Numbered from the stretch's first letter, positions 9,128 to 17,937 are shown. The stretch: DNA of 64,000 nt from Kitasatospora mediocidica KCTC 9733 (GCF_000744225.1 NZ_JQLN01000001.1:124001-188000), one strand, 5' to 3'. The notes: a model not told the origin generated them from the letters alone. A program made the numbers and translations.

Positions 9128-9209
9128 CCGGACGGTGTCGAAAGGGTGGCGATCGAGGCGGACACGGCGGTCCTCCTCCTCTGCTGCGGGGCGGACAGGC
9201 GGACGGTGG

Positions 9210-9686
9210 TCAGCGGTGGCCGGTGAAGGCGGCGAGCGTGTCCACCAGACGCTGGTCGGGGCGGGCGGCGATGCCGTCGCCGGCGCGGAAGTCGACCTGC
9301 TCGACCGCGAGGTGGAGGTCGACATCGCGGCTGTCGGGACTGCGCCCGGCGGGGGCCGTGCGCCGATCAGGGTGAGCAGGGCCGGGCAGTCGTCGAGGTC
9401 GGGAAAGCTCTTGGTCCACGTCCTCGCGCAGTCGGCGGTTCTCCCGCCGCAGCCTGGCCAGTTCCTCGCGCTCGTCGCTGGTCAGGCCGTCGCGCTCGCC
9501 GGCGTCGACCTCGGCCTGCTTCACCCAGTCGCGCACCGCGGTCTCGGTCAGGTCGAAATCCTTGGCGACCTGACCGACCGAGCGGTCACCTCGACGGCAC
9601 AGCTCGACGATCTCGGCCTTGCACTCCGGCGTGAACGAGCGACGAGGGCGCGGCTTCTCTTCCCCATGATCAGAGGTGTCCGTCAA
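9210..9686 (-). pseudogene. IS3-type OrfA remnant joined to a foreign C-terminus
   Basis: From 9686 the frame reads as IS3-family transposase OrfA (HTH_Tnp_1): FTPECKAEIVELCRRGD, VGQVAKDFDLTETAVRDWV, ELARLRRENRRLREDV. It breaks at about residue 90 (base ~9417), where the usual ILKKA-type leucine-zipper end should be. The rest (VDLHLAVEQVDFRAGD through DTLAAFTGHR) looks like the natural C-terminus of an unrelated protein. OrfB with the DDE residues is absent. This is a chimera at an insertion or deletion junction, probably non-functional. Confidence 0.65.
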
Positions 9687-9689
9687 AGC

Positions 9690-9890
9690 GGATCAAGCCC
9701 ACCGGTGACCAACTTGCCGTCGGGCAGCCGAACTTGTGCAGGTCGGCCATGACCATGTGTCCCTTGCGAGGCATCGCGACGACGGCCTGGGCGATCTGCT
9801 CCCCCGGGAAGATCCGACCGGCGATCACCATGTCCTCGGTACGGATCTTGCCGGGAATCACCTGGTGGCCGGGATGCCGAGGCGACCGCC
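9690..9890 (-). other. Fragment of an unidentified enzyme
   Basis: The minus strand reads IPGKIRTEDMVIAGRIFPGE and AQAVVAMPRKGHMVMADLHK without a break, then loses sense near 9715, where another frame continues as LPDGKLVTGGLDPL. Codon use is natural, so this is likely an internal piece of a real gene cut by the IS3-type insertion. I do not recognise the family. Bases 9891-10138 show no supported gene apart from the leader of 10139. Confidence 0.35.
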
Positions 9891-10138
9891 CCCATCGACG
9901 CCGAGTCCGACAGAAGGAGGTAGAAGCATCCCGCTGTCCCGAAGGGGAGGTTTTTCGGACATCGCAGAATTCACATCCGGCTTTCCTTATACGCGTGGGA
10001 CCGCGGGCAAGGATCTCGTACTCTGGGGTTGAGGACACTCCGGAATGGCTACTCGAAAGGCCTCCCCCGGCATTCTCGACTTAACTCGCGCGCCACTTTC
10101 GTGGCACCCCCGGACGCATTCTCGACAAGGAGAAACCA

Positions 10139-10465
10139 ATGCCTGCTGACCCGAACGACGCGCAGACGTGCATGAACTACGAAAGTACGTGCGATGCGAA
10201 CCTTTCTGGCCCGTTCGACAATTTCTGGTTGCTGGCAGGTGAGGTCAGTCTCGATAGCTTGATAACCGCGACGCGCTGGTACACCGCGTTCACTGAGGAG
10301 TACAACTCGGTACTCGATCAAATGGCGGTGGATCCGTTTTCTGCGGCGAATCAGCTTCCCGACCTGTACGGGGCCCGCAAGAGAATGCAGGACGAGGTGA
10401 TCGTCATTCATCAAAATATCGCGCTGATTGAGAACGAAATCAAGGAGACCATTGGACTCTTCTAA
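10139..10465 (+). CDS. Small helical hypothetical protein, 108 aa
   Basis: ATG at 10139 behind a strong AAGGAG seven bases upstream. The N-terminus has two cysteines (NDAQTCMNYESTCDAN); the rest is helical (FWLLAGEVSLDSLITATRW; EVIVIHQNIALIENEIKET). There is no signal peptide and base use is clearly AT-richer than the region. It is followed by a strong hairpin and faces the SDR gene. It is similar in style to the orphan proteins at 8152 and 18101. The function is unknown. Confidence 0.65.
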   Translation: MPADPNDAQTCMNYESTCDANLSGPFDNFWLLAGEVSLDSLITATRWYTAFTEEYNSVLDQMAVDPFSAANQLPDLYGARKRMQDEVIVIHQNIALIENEIKETIGLF

Positions 10466-10581
10466 TGGTGAGGTGCGAACTTCAGGTCTGGCGGGGCAGG
10501 GCTGATCCAATGTCCTGGTGACCCCACGACGTTGCAGTTCACGACGGGTTCCCGGCGGTTGTGGGCAACCGTTGCGAATAT

Positions 10582-10637
10582 ATCGAGGCTCCGATTGACG
10601 GGCGACTTCAATCGTCGCTCTGGATCGGAGCCTCGAT
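10582..10637. terminator. Bidirectional terminator hairpin
   Basis: ATCGAGGCTCCGAT and its exact complement frame a 28-nt loop that itself contains a GCGAC/GTCGC pair. The hairpin sits between the convergent genes 10139-10465 and 10691-11452. Confidence 0.7.
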
Positions 10638-10690
10638 GTCGTTGCAGGCTGTCAGCTTCACCGTCGGCCGATCCGCTCGCAGGGCGCCGA

Positions 10691-11452
10691 TCAGGTCGCG
10701 GTGTAGCCGCCGTCGATCACGAGTTCGGTGCCCGTGACGTACCGGGCCTCGTCCGATGCGAGGTAGAGCACACCGTTGGCCACGTCCCTAGGCGATCCTC
10801 GGCGCCCCATGGGCGTGGCTTCGAGCCAGCGCCGCGAACTGTCCACGGCATCACCGGAGGAACTGTCGGACAGTGCACTGCTCATCGGAGTCTCGATGGA
10901 CCCCGGGTGCACCGAGTTCACGCGGATTCCGTGCCTGGCGTAGGTCACCGCGTCCGCCTTGCTCATGAGCCGCACAGCGCCCTTTGTCGCATGGTAGAGG
11001 GGGATCGTGGAGCCACCGACCATGCCGTTCACCGATGACATGTTCACGATGCTTCCGGCGCCACTGCGGAGCATGTGCGGCACGGTGTATTTGGTGCTCA
11101 GCCACACGCCTCTGACATTGACCGCGAAGAGGTGGTCGAACTCCTCTTCGGTCGTCTCGTGCGAGGGCTTCACCGGGCCGAGGACTCCAGCACTGTTGAC
11201 CAGGATGTCGATCGAACCGAAATCCCGGGCGATCTCGTCGAGACCGATCTTCACCGCGCGCCCGTCGGTGATGTCGATGCGCAGGTAGCGGTGCGGGAGC
11301 TCCTTGGCGTGCTCCTCGTCCGCCTCGTTGCCGTCCACGATGTCGACTGCGGTGACCAGGGCTCCCTCTGCCAGCAGCAGCCGGCAGATCTCCCGTCCGA
11401 TTCCGCCCGCTCCCCCGGTGACGACGGCGACCTTGCCGTCCACTCTCCCCAT
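10691..11452 (-). CDS. SDR family oxidoreductase
   Basis: A classical short-chain dehydrogenase of 253 residues. It has the cofactor loop TGGAGGIGRE near the N-terminus, acidic residues after the second strand (VDIVDGNEAD) that favour NAD+, the NSAG motif, the catalytic serine region NMSSVNG, the active-site YHATK, and the late PG-x-I-x-T-P motif HPGSIETPM. Length is normal and the ATG at 11452 is followed at once by the first strand. The substrate cannot be read from the sequence. The gene lies 33 bp downstream of the exported cyclohexadienyl-dehydratase-like gene on the same strand, so both may act on related cyclic acids; that link is inferred. Confidence 0.9.
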   Translation of the reverse strand: MGRVDGKVAVVTGGAGGIGREICRLLLAEGALVTAVDIVDGNEADEEHAKELPHRYLRIDITDGRAVKIGLDEIARDFGSIDILVNSAGVLGPVKPSHETTEEEFDHLFAVNVRGVWLSTKYTVPHMLRSGAGSIVNMSSVNGMVGGSTIPLYHATKGAVRLMSKADAVTYARHGIRVNSVHPGSIETPMSSALSDSSSGDAVDSSRRWLEATPMGRRGSPRDVANGVLYLASDEARYVTGTELVIDGGYTAT

Positions 11453-11485
11453 GGCTCGCTCCTGCGGTAGAAGGTGCGTGGGCTC

Positions 11486-12298
11486 CTAGGCTGACGGCGT
11501 GCTGATCCAGCGGTCGTAAGCCCGCTGGAACGTGCCGTTCTGCAAGGCGCGCGCCAGCCACGTGTCGGCCTTGCCGGTCAGCTTGCTGCCCTTGGGAAGC
11601 ATGTAGGCCTTCTCCGCCGTGGTGAACGGCTTGTCGGGATGGACGGCAACCAGGCCGGGGTGCTGGGCGGCTTCGTACTTCGCCTCGATCGCGTCGGTGA
11701 TCATGACATCGGCGTGGCCCTGGAGGATCTGGTCGAAGATCGTGTTGTTGTCCGGCCAGGTGATCACGGTGGCGTTCGGAAGGTACTGCTTGACGAAGTC
11801 GGCGTTGGTTCCGCCGGGGTTGACGATGACGCGGACGTTCTTGTTGTCGATCTGCTGGATGGTCTGGAAACGGGCGGCGTTCGCGGTGGTGGTGATCGGC
11901 GTCTTGCCGTCCATGAGGTACGGCTGAGTGAAGTCGGCCTGCTGTTGGCGCTGCGGCGTGATGGAGATCCCGCCCACCGCGATGTCGCACTTGCCGGGTG
12001 TGGCGATGTCGTTCATCAGGGTGGGCCAGGACGTCGGCACGAACTCCGGCTTCTCCTTCAGGTAGTGGGCGAAGTTGCGGGCCATGGAAACATCGATCCC
12101 GCTGTACTTCCCGCTCGAAGGGTCGCGATACGTGAGCGGCTTGTAGTCGCCGGTGGTGCACACCTTCAGCGTCTTCTCTCGCGTCGGTCGGGTCTTTTCG
12201 ACCGCGGCAGCGGCCGGCGTGCTGGAGGCGACCAACGGCGCCGCAACGGCGGCGCAGGCAAGGAGACTCAGTGTGATCTTCCGCGGGGTGGTGAACAT
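11486..12298 (-). CDS. Exported cyclohexadienyl dehydratase-like protein (PheC / SBP family 3)
   Basis: The start is ATG 12298, which gives a clear signal peptide (RKITLSLLACAAVAAPLVA, cut after AAAA). The mature part has the family-3 solute-binding fold with the stretches typical of the PheC enzymes: KVCTTGDYKPLTYRDP, TSWPTLMNDI, CDIAVGGISITPQRQ, MDGKTPITTT, VIVNPGGTN, DVMITDAIEAKYE, AVHPDKPFTTAEKAY. PheC converts prephenate to phenylpyruvate or arogenate to phenylalanine in the periplasm; here it would act outside the membrane. There is no transporter permease next to it, which favours an enzyme over a binding protein. A CCGATCGG-type promoter lies immediately upstream. Confidence 0.85.
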   Translation of the reverse strand: MFTTPRKITLSLLACAAVAAPLVASSTPAAAAVEKTRPTREKTLKVCTTGDYKPLTYRDPSSGKYSGIDVSMARNFAHYLKEKPEFVPTSWPTLMNDIATPGKCDIAVGGISITPQRQQQADFTQPYLMDGKTPITTTANAARFQTIQQIDNKNVRVIVNPGGTNADFVKQYLPNATVITWPDNNTIFDQILQGHADVMITDAIEAKYEAAQHPGLVAVHPDKPFTTAEKAYMLPKGSKLTGKADTWLARALQNGTFQRAYDRWISTPSA

Positions 12299-12333
12299 AC
12301 CTTCTGGCCTTTCATGATCCGACAGTCGCTCTC

Positions 12334-12376
12334 CCACGCTATGGGCCCGCCGACCAGGCGGTTGTCATCCGATCGG
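12334..12376 (-). promoter_or_regulatory. CCGATCGG + 26 nt + -10-like promoter element
   Basis: On the minus strand CCGATCGG (12376-12369) is followed after 26 nt by ATAGCGTGG, whose hexamer TAGCGT is a good -10. Transcription would start ~30 bases before the PheC-like ATG at 12298. Confidence 0.6.
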
Positions 12377-12495
12377 GGGGACGGGGGGCGGCTTGCCCTT
12401 CCCGACCCGTGTGCGCGGGCTGCCGGCACGAGGGCGCGGACAATCACCCCGAGCACGGCAGCGAGCACGCGTGCGCTCACGGGAGAGAGTGGAAC

Positions 12496-13506
12496 CTAGA
12501 AGCAGTCGTGGATGGCGGCGCCGTGGTTGTGGATGGTGATGTAGGGCGAGTAGCGGTGGATGAGCCCGTTGCTGGCGGTGATGGTGGTCTGGTCGTAGGC
12601 GTGGATGATGCCGCCGGTGACGTTTCCGATGACGGCTCGGCCGGTGGCGGTGATGGTGCCGCCAGTGACGTTGTTGACCGTGGCACTCTCGCGGACGGTG
12701 ATGGTGCCGTCGTGGATGGTGTCGGCGGTGGCATGGCCGTAGATCTCGACGGTGCCGTTGTTGATGGTGGTGACAGTGGTGTTGTGCCGGATGGTGACAC
12801 GGCCGTTGTGGACGGTGGTGGCCGTGGCCCGGTCGAAGAGGTCGACTTCGCCGTTGTCGACGGTGTCGGTGGTGGATTCGCCGCACAGGCTGACGGTGCC
12901 GTTGGTGACGGTGGTGATGTGAGCGTGGTTGTAAAGGGAGGCGTAGCCGTCGTGGATGGTGTCGGCGGTGGCGTGGTCGCCGAAGATGCTCCAGCCGCCC
13001 GCGATGGTCGTGACGCTTGCGTGGTCGCGGACGTTGATGTGGCCGCCGCGGATGGTGCCGGCGGAGGCGTTGTCGTGGAGGTCGACGGTGCCGTCGTGGA
13101 CGAGGGCCACGGCGGCGTGGTCGTGCAGGATGACGGTGCCGCCGTTGACGGCGGCAACAGTGGAGTGATTGTGGAGGTGGGTGGTGCCGCCGTTGACGGT
13201 GGTGATGACGGCCCGGTCGAGGGCTTGGAGGTGTCCGGCGTCGACGGCGTACAGGGGGTGGGGGCCGTGGACCTGGCTCCATCCTGCTGCGGGCGTGTGG
13301 TTGATGGTGAGTTGGCTGCCGTCGGCTGGGGCGAAGATGACCACGGTGGGGCCGGCGAGAGACCAGTCGAGTTCTTCCTGCGTCGAGATGCTCCGGGCCT
13401 GGCCCGCGACCTGCTGCTGCCATCCTCGGCTGACCTGCGCGAAGGAGTTCGGCAGGTGCTTCGCGACCTGGGTCAGCTCGTCCGTGTTCAGCTGGCGGGG
13501 TTCCAT
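12496..13506 (-). CDS. Beta-solenoid repeat protein, 16-residue repeats, with degenerate F-box-like N-terminus
   Basis: 336 residues from ATG 13506, whose leader GCGAAAGGCACACCC is shared with the genes at 14245 and 29100. Residues 6-35 (LNTDELTQVAKHL, then AQVSRGWQQQV) resemble a shortened F-box. Residues ~38-70 are a header (STQEELDWSL, VIFAPADGSQLTI). Residues ~95-330 are about 14 consecutive 16-residue repeats such as GTVDLHDNASAGTIRG and GHINVRDHASVTTIAG, with Gly at both ends, an HD/HN turn and alternating T/V/I. Such spacing predicts a right-handed beta-solenoid. No signal peptide or membrane segment is present. The repeats are His/Asp-rich in this paralogue. Relatives are at 14245, 29100 and 36486. 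The function is unknown; a scaffold, polymer or adhesin-like role is possible. Confidence 0.75.
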   Translation of the reverse strand: MEPRQLNTDELTQVAKHLPNSFAQVSRGWQQQVAGQARSISTQEELDWSLAGPTVVIFAPADGSQLTINHTPAAGWSQVHGPHPLYAVDAGHLQALDRAVITTVNGGTTHLHNHSTVAAVNGGTVILHDHAAVALVHDGTVDLHDNASAGTIRGGHINVRDHASVTTIAGGWSIFGDHATADTIHDGYASLYNHAHITTVTNGTVSLCGESTTDTVDNGEVDLFDRATATTVHNGRVTIRHNTTVTTINNGTVEIYGHATADTIHDGTITVRESATVNNVTGGTITATGRAVIGNVTGGIIHAYDQTTITASNGLIHRYSPYITIHNHGAAIHDCF

Positions 13507-14244
13507 GGGTGTGCCTTTCGCGCGGCCGGAGGGCGGGGCTGGGCCCCGGGGTGTCTGTCGGGGACTGCGGTGCTCAGCCTGATCCCTGGGCGTCCGCCCT
13601 GGCCTGTGTTCTACGGGTATCCGTTCGGGAAGCGGGATTGCCTGTCCGGGCCGAGTCGGCCCCGGCTCCAGTGAGCATCCGGACCCGATGACCAGTGGCG
13701 CCTCCGGCATCCGGCTGCGCTCCCGTCGGCGTCCCGGGACTCGCCGGGTTCCCCGTTGCGTTGAGTGACCGTGACTACGGATGGCCGTGACTACGGATGG
13801 CGTCCTGGGCAGCGGCCGCGGGGACCGCATGCTCGCGGACGGCGCGCCGGCCGGCGACCGCGCCTCCTTGCCCGAAGGGATGCCCCTCGGTGCAGCTGAC
13901 CTACTGTCAGATTTCTGTAGATTGCTGATCGGGGCTCCACGGCCCACCCGACTGCCGGCCGAAGCGAGGGACGTCGCGAGGGACGAGCGCTGAGGACCCT
14001 GCAGCATGACGCGCTGACCCACCGGCACCGGCTTCCCGGCCGGGCACGGCTGCGAGCGTTGGCGTCGGCTGTCCCCGGTGGTCGGCCCCGACACTGAACG
14101 GGTGGCGTCATCGTGACGGTCCGACGATCGATACCTCGCTGCCCCGGGTCGGCCGACGGCTCGGCGCCCGATCGAACAGGCAGCCGCCCGGGGAAGGGCC
14201 GACGGGCAGCCGACACGACATACCGTCACCGCGAAAGGCATTTC
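13507..14244. other. Divergent intergenic region between two solenoid genes
   Basis: About 740 bases with no supported gene. They separate divergently transcribed paralogues and should hold both promoters. A perfect 16-bp tandem duplication lies at 13769-13800. An AT-rich patch near 13907-13925 (TCAGATTTCTGTAGATTGC) is the only obvious low-GC stretch. Confidence 0.6.
13769..13800 (+). repeat. Perfect tandem duplication of 16 bp
   Basis: CCGTGACTACGGATGG occurs twice back to back, in the promoter-containing gap between the two solenoid genes. Each copy contains the inverted pair CCGT/ACGG, so it could be a doubled operator. Confidence 0.7.
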
Positions 14245-15297
14245 ATGGACATCCCGGCGAACGATCCCTCGCCCTCGGCGGGACCCGAGCGCGAGAACTC
14301 CTCCAGCCTCGCCAGGAGGGACCCGCGAAGCGCGCCGGACCGGCCGGTCGCGGGCTCCCCCGAGCCCGGTCCGCACAACGGTGTTCGGCGACGCACCTCC
14401 GGCGAGAGGCAGGCCCAGGACGCGCCCCACCCCAGCGGTGTTCCCCGCGTGGCGCGGGAGCACTCTGCCGAGCTCGGCCCGGAGCCCCTCGCCGTCTACA
14501 CGCAGCGGGGCCTGGAGGCAGCCCTCCGTCTCCCGTCCGGCGGCGATGCCGATGCCCGGGAGATCCGCCTCTATCACCGTCAAGGTGCCGAATTCGTCGT
14601 CGACGGCCACGCAGGACGGCCGATTCGTGCGATGGGAGAGTCCGACGTCACGGTCAGGAACGGCGGCCGCATCACGGTCGACGAGTCGGCCACGGTCAGG
14701 GCCGAGAACTCGACGGTCGACTGCGTCGGCGGTTACGTCATGATGGTCGGCGGATCCGCCAGGGTCTCCGGCGGGACGGTCTCCGCGTTCAATCCCGTCA
14801 GGCCGCTGATCTGCACCGGCGGAAAGACCTACGGCTGGGGGACCTTCACCGCCGTCGTCAGCGGGGGTACGTTCCACTCCCGGGAAAACGGCACCGTCCA
14901 CGCCAGCGGCCAGGCGGTCGTCGTCGCCACGGACGGGACAGTGCGGGCGAACGGCGGAACCGTCTACGCGTGGGGGCCGGCCTCGGTCTACATCGTGGCG
15001 GGAACGGTCCATGGGCATGAAGAAGCCCGAATCGACGCGACGGGCCACGGAGTGACCGGAGCGGGGGCCGGAGACAGCCGGGCCACGGTGGTGGGCCGCG
15101 GCTGCTGGATCAAGGCCGGCGGCACCGCCCATGTCACGGCTCTCGCAGGAAGCACGGTCATCGCCACGGACAGCGCCACCGTGGACGCCGACGAGACCTG
15201 CACCGTCTATACCGTCGGCGGCGATGTCCGCGTGCTGAACACGGTGCCGACCCCGGTCGCCATCGCCGGCATGGAATCGGTGAAGTTCCCCCGTTGA
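14245..15297 (+). CDS. Beta-solenoid repeat protein with long disordered N-terminus
   Basis: 350 residues from ATG 14245, preceded by GCGAAAGGCATTTC, the leader shared with its paralogues. Residues 1-85 are Pro/Ser/Arg-rich and probably disordered, and no F-box-like helix is visible. Residues ~88-100 (AVYTQRGLEAALRLPSG) are the header also seen in the 36486 protein (VYTQSELDASL). From ~125 onward it has glycine-spaced beta repeats (NGGRITVDESATVRAE; NGGTVYAWGPASVYIVAG), less regular than in the other three, with one insert around ICTGGKTYGWG. No export signal is present. It is transcribed away from the 12496 paralogue and ends at a strong hairpin. The function is unknown. Confidence 0.7.
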   Translation: MDIPANDPSPSAGPERENSSSLARRDPRSAPDRPVAGSPEPGPHNGVRRRTSGERQAQDAPHPSGVPRVAREHSAELGPEPLAVYTQRGLEAALRLPSGGDADAREIRLYHRQGAEFVVDGHAGRPIRAMGESDVTVRNGGRITVDESATVRAENSTVDCVGGYVMMVGGSARVSGGTVSAFNPVRPLICTGGKTYGWGTFTAVVSGGTFHSRENGTVHASGQAVVVATDGTVRANGGTVYAWGPASVYIVAGTVHGHEEARIDATGHGVTGAGAGDSRATVVGRGCWIKAGGTAHVTALAGSTVIATDSATVDADETCTVYTVGGDVRVLNTVPTPVAIAGMESVKFPR

Positions 15298-15356
15298 TCG
15301 GGGGCGCCCGGTCAACGTCGAGAGCGCAAACGCGGGCGCGATCCGAGGGGCCCGCT

Positions 15357-15412
15357 TTGTGAGGGCTCCTGCGGGCCCGGGACAGGTCTCGCCCCTGCAG
15401 GAGCCCTCACAA
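15357..15412. terminator. Bidirectional terminator, 16-bp stem
   Basis: TTGTGAGGGCTCCTGC at 15357-15372 pairs perfectly with 15397-15412. It lies between the convergent genes ending at 15297 and 15462 and should end transcription from both sides. Confidence 0.85.
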
Positions 15413-15461
15413 GCGTCTGGCTGGCCCCGATGGTCAGATGACCACCATCCAGCGGATCAGC

Positions 15462-16511
15462 TCAGAGCACAGTGAAGTTCTGGTAAGGGAGGAGGCGCGA
15501 CTCCTCGTCCACAACGTAGAGCTGCTCGTACTCGTCCTGCAGGCGCTGGGCCTTGCCTGCGTTCCCCGGTCGCGCACCATCGTCGTACGTTTCCATTTCG
15601 AAGGTCTGGACCGGTTGCACCAAACTCCGATCCCGCTCCGTGAGCAGCTCTGGCGCCTCATTCACCGGGTAGCCCTTTTCCTCCGAGAAGGCCTCCGCGA
15701 TCTTGAGGTTCCGCTGCGCATTTGCAACAGCTTCCCCATCGGACTCGAATTGACTGACGTCGTAGTATTTGCAGGCCGACTTGAAGTTGCCGGAGTACTC
15801 GATTCTACCGTTCGCATAGACCTTGATGGTGATAGTTTCGGACATCGAGGTCTGCGTGATGTTAAACCGCTCCTCCCAGCCGATCTTGAATGCCCACCAC
15901 TCGCTACCTATTTCATTGTCATCCTTACCGGTCTCAAAGTCACCAGTAATGGACAGCGTGGTTCCGGATCCCGACTTTGCTGCCACGAGTTCCATTGACG
16001 GATTTTCAAGTGCCACGAAATCAAGCGTATATTCGGCACTCGGCTCCGCCGGCTCAGCACCCTTATCCTTGCCCTTCTTGTCCCCGCCGAACTTCAGTGA
16101 GTACTTCTTGACCTCATAGCGAAGCTTGATCTGTGCAGTGCTTGAAGCGCTGAGGGTTCCGTCCCCCCAGGAGATGATCTTCCCATCTTTCGACGCAAAG
16201 AAGTATCCCTTGGGATCATACTCGCTCGCGAACCCGAATACAGCCTCCCGCGCCCTCAAGTGGACCGGGGGCAAGGAACTCTTCAGTGCATCTTCGGCAC
16301 CCTTTCCGAGGTGCATCAGCGTGCTCTTGTCCTTGGCAGCCGCCATCTTGACCCCGGCACCGCTTGTTTTGTAGATGTACTGCGCCACGGCCCCGAAGGT
16401 CTTCACGCCGGTGCTGGCGAATTTGATCCCCATGAGAACGTTAGCGGCCTGGGTGAAACGGAGCATGGGGCCGTAACCATAGTCGACCGCCTTGCTGCTC
16501 GGCTCTGACAT
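15462..16511 (-). CDS. Hypothetical protein, 349 aa, N-terminal helical plus beta-rich core
   Basis: The ATG at 16511 is chosen because GAGGAA sits six bases upstream; an ATG four codons earlier lacks such a site. Residues ~10-75 are helical and Ala/Gly-rich (TQAANVLMGIKFASTGV, AQYIYKTSGAGV). Residues ~90-250 are beta-rich (TAQIKLRYEVKKYSLKFG; TTLSITGDFETG; ETITIKVYANGRIEYSG), and a helical tail follows. No signal peptide is visible. It ends a three-gene minus-strand run with 16633 and 17082. Its plan, hydrophobic helices and then a beta domain, is like that of the 277-residue protein at 39333-40166, which also neighbours a solenoid gene. Base use is AT-richer than in the sugar locus. Confidence 0.7.
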   Translation of the reverse strand: MSEPSSKAVDYGYGPMLRFTQAANVLMGIKFASTGVKTFGAVAQYIYKTSGAGVKMAAAKDKSTLMHLGKGAEDALKSSLPPVHLRAREAVFGFASEYDPKGYFFASKDGKIISWGDGTLSASSTAQIKLRYEVKKYSLKFGGDKKGKDKGAEPAEPSAEYTLDFVALENPSMELVAAKSGSGTTLSITGDFETGKDDNEIGSEWWAFKIGWEERFNITQTSMSETITIKVYANGRIEYSGNFKSACKYYDVSQFESDGEAVANAQRNLKIAEAFSEEKGYPVNEAPELLTERDRSLVQPVQTFEMETYDDGARPGNAGKAQRLQDEYEQLYVVDEESRLLPYQNFTVL

Positions 16512-16632
16512 CCGATTCCTCACATTCTTGACGATGAATTATGCACATGACAGCCGCATTCTCCGCAGTCACGCAGAAGCGGCATGGAGTGTGACGTCCG
16601 TCAATCACTCCATAACAACGGACTCCAGGGCC

Positions 16633-17022
16633 TCAATTGGCCCAGCTGATGCTTCCGACCATCACGGTGTTGTACATCTTCGTCAGCTCGAGGTCGACCC
16701 GATCGGTCAGCATGCCATCGCCGTCCAGGAGTTCTGCGAAGGGAATCTCGGTGGCGCCCTTCGGCACCCGACCCCGGTCGGTCTCCACGAACACCAGCTC
16801 CCCCGCCGGTCCTGCGCCGGCCTGGGTCTTTGTCAGCTCTGCTGTCGCCTTGGCGGCGACTACCGAGATTTTGGAGGCCAGCCATCCCTGGACAGCGGCC
16901 TCCGACCCCAGGGATTTGCCCAGGTCTGCTATCGCTTTCTTCCCTGCGGTCGTCTGGGCCTGCTCGTGGGCCAGGAAGGCGAGGGCTCCTGGAGCCCACT
17001 TGACCAGCTCGTCGTCTGCCAT
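16633..17022 (-). CDS. Hypothetical protein, 129 aa
   Basis: ATG at 17022 behind GGAGAGG. An Ala-rich helical N-terminal half (ALAFLAHEQAQTTAGKKAI; AAKATAELTKTQ) precedes a beta-like C-terminal half (GELVFVETDRGRVPKGATE and LTKMYNTVMVGSISW). No signal or catalytic motif is visible. It lies between 17082 and 15462, with gaps of ~60 and ~120 bases, and probably belongs to the same transcript. The function is not recognised. Confidence 0.65.
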   Translation of the reverse strand: MADDELVKWAPGALAFLAHEQAQTTAGKKAIADLGKSLGSEAAVQGWLASKISVVAAKATAELTKTQAGAGPAGELVFVETDRGRVPKGATEIPFAELLDGDGMLTDRVDLELTKMYNTVMVGSISWAN

Positions 17023-17081
17023 GATGCAAATCCTCTCCTGCGTCGCTCTATGATTTGGACTCTAGATTTCGAAATTCTGTG

Positions 17082-17687
17082 TCACAATTTCGAAATCGCT
17101 TTCGCCGTCATTTCCGCCAGTTGGTCCGGAGTGAAATCCCGAGCCTGCTCCGGGTACTTGTTCTTGAAGCTCTCCACGGTGGCGACCGCCAGCGCGACCA
17201 CTCCGGCGGTACTCACGTCCTGAGTGGCGGGCATACTGCCCTGCTCGGCCACCTTCTTGGCAGGGGACCCGGCGGGCAACTCGGAGGTGTTCCCGTACCC
17301 GCCCTTGTCGCCGCCGCCGTTCTCCTGCTCGCCGCCGCCGTAGTCCTCGGCACTCGGAATCAGTATCCATTCAGCCGTCGGATACGCGACCGAGTACCAC
17401 TGCCCCTCGTCGTCCTGGACCTTGAAGACCTTGTCCACGTCGTCGAAGTAGGTGGTCAGCGCGAAAACAAGCGCCTGGACGACGACCTCCTCATCTTCCG
17501 GGAAAGCCTCTACGCAACGAGCCTTCAGCCGGTTGAACTCGGGCATCTGTTCGTCGGCTGTCAGCGCGCCCGTCGCAGCGGTGACGGCTGCGTCGAGCGT
17601 GGTGATGTTCGAGAAGACATAGGGTTGAACCGCGCCGATAACGGTCCCGTAGTCGATCACCCAATCGATCGTACTGAGGTCAGTCAC
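17082..17687 (-). CDS. Hypothetical protein, 201 aa, with glycine-rich linker
   Basis: ATG at 17687 behind AAGGAG. Residues 1-110 form an alpha/beta acidic domain (VFALTTYFDDVDKVFKVQDD; WYSVAYPTAEWILIPS). Residues ~117-145 are a Gly/Gln/Asp linker. Residues ~150-201 are a helical domain (TAGVVALAVATVESFKNKY then FTPDQLAEMTAKAI). It is the first gene of the 17687-to-15462 run. No export signal is visible. The linker between two folded parts suggests a modular adaptor, but no family is recognised. Confidence 0.65.
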   Translation of the reverse strand: MTDLSTIDWVIDYGTVIGAVQPYVFSNITTLDAAVTAATGALTADEQMPEFNRLKARCVEAFPEDEEVVVQALVFALTTYFDDVDKVFKVQDDEGQWYSVAYPTAEWILIPSAEDYGGGEQENGGGDKGGYGNTSELPAGSPAKKVAEQGSMPATQDVSTAGVVALAVATVESFKNKYPEQARDFTPDQLAEMTAKAISKL

Positions 17688-17900
17688 TGGATCTCCTTCG
17701 CTGGGGAACTCTCATAGGAAATCGGAGCCTCTTCCGGCCGCCGACCGGCGCCGAGGGTCGTACTTCCGTCTGGGGATGAGATTAGAAGCATCCGTCTCGC
17801 GTCGGCAGGCCGCCCCGGGAAGCCGATGAGCCATCTGTCCCGACCCGGTTCGGGCAGATACGGGTGCATCCGGGAGGACCTCCGGTTCCACCCGCCGGGC

Positions 17901-17934
17901 GGCGCTCGAAAAACACAGGCGCTCGAAAAACACA
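17901..17934 (+). repeat. Perfect 17-bp tandem duplication
   Basis: GGCGCTCGAAAAACACA is repeated twice without a spacer, directly before the hairpin at 17938-17973 and upstream of the operon starting at 17687. The 5-A tracts make it the most AT-rich spot nearby. Confidence 0.8.
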
Positions 17935-17937
17935 ACA

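Noticed and set aside
12700..13250. Possible CRISPR or DNA-level repeat array
   Set aside because: The 48-bp periodicity comes from 16-residue protein repeats and is only approximate in DNA; there are no identical repeats or spacers.
12496..15315. A 939-codon minus-strand open frame covering both solenoid genes
   Set aside because: The part beyond 13506 is Arg/Gly/Asp low-complexity sequence antisense to the plus-strand gene 14245-15297; the ribosome site and header place the real start at 13506.
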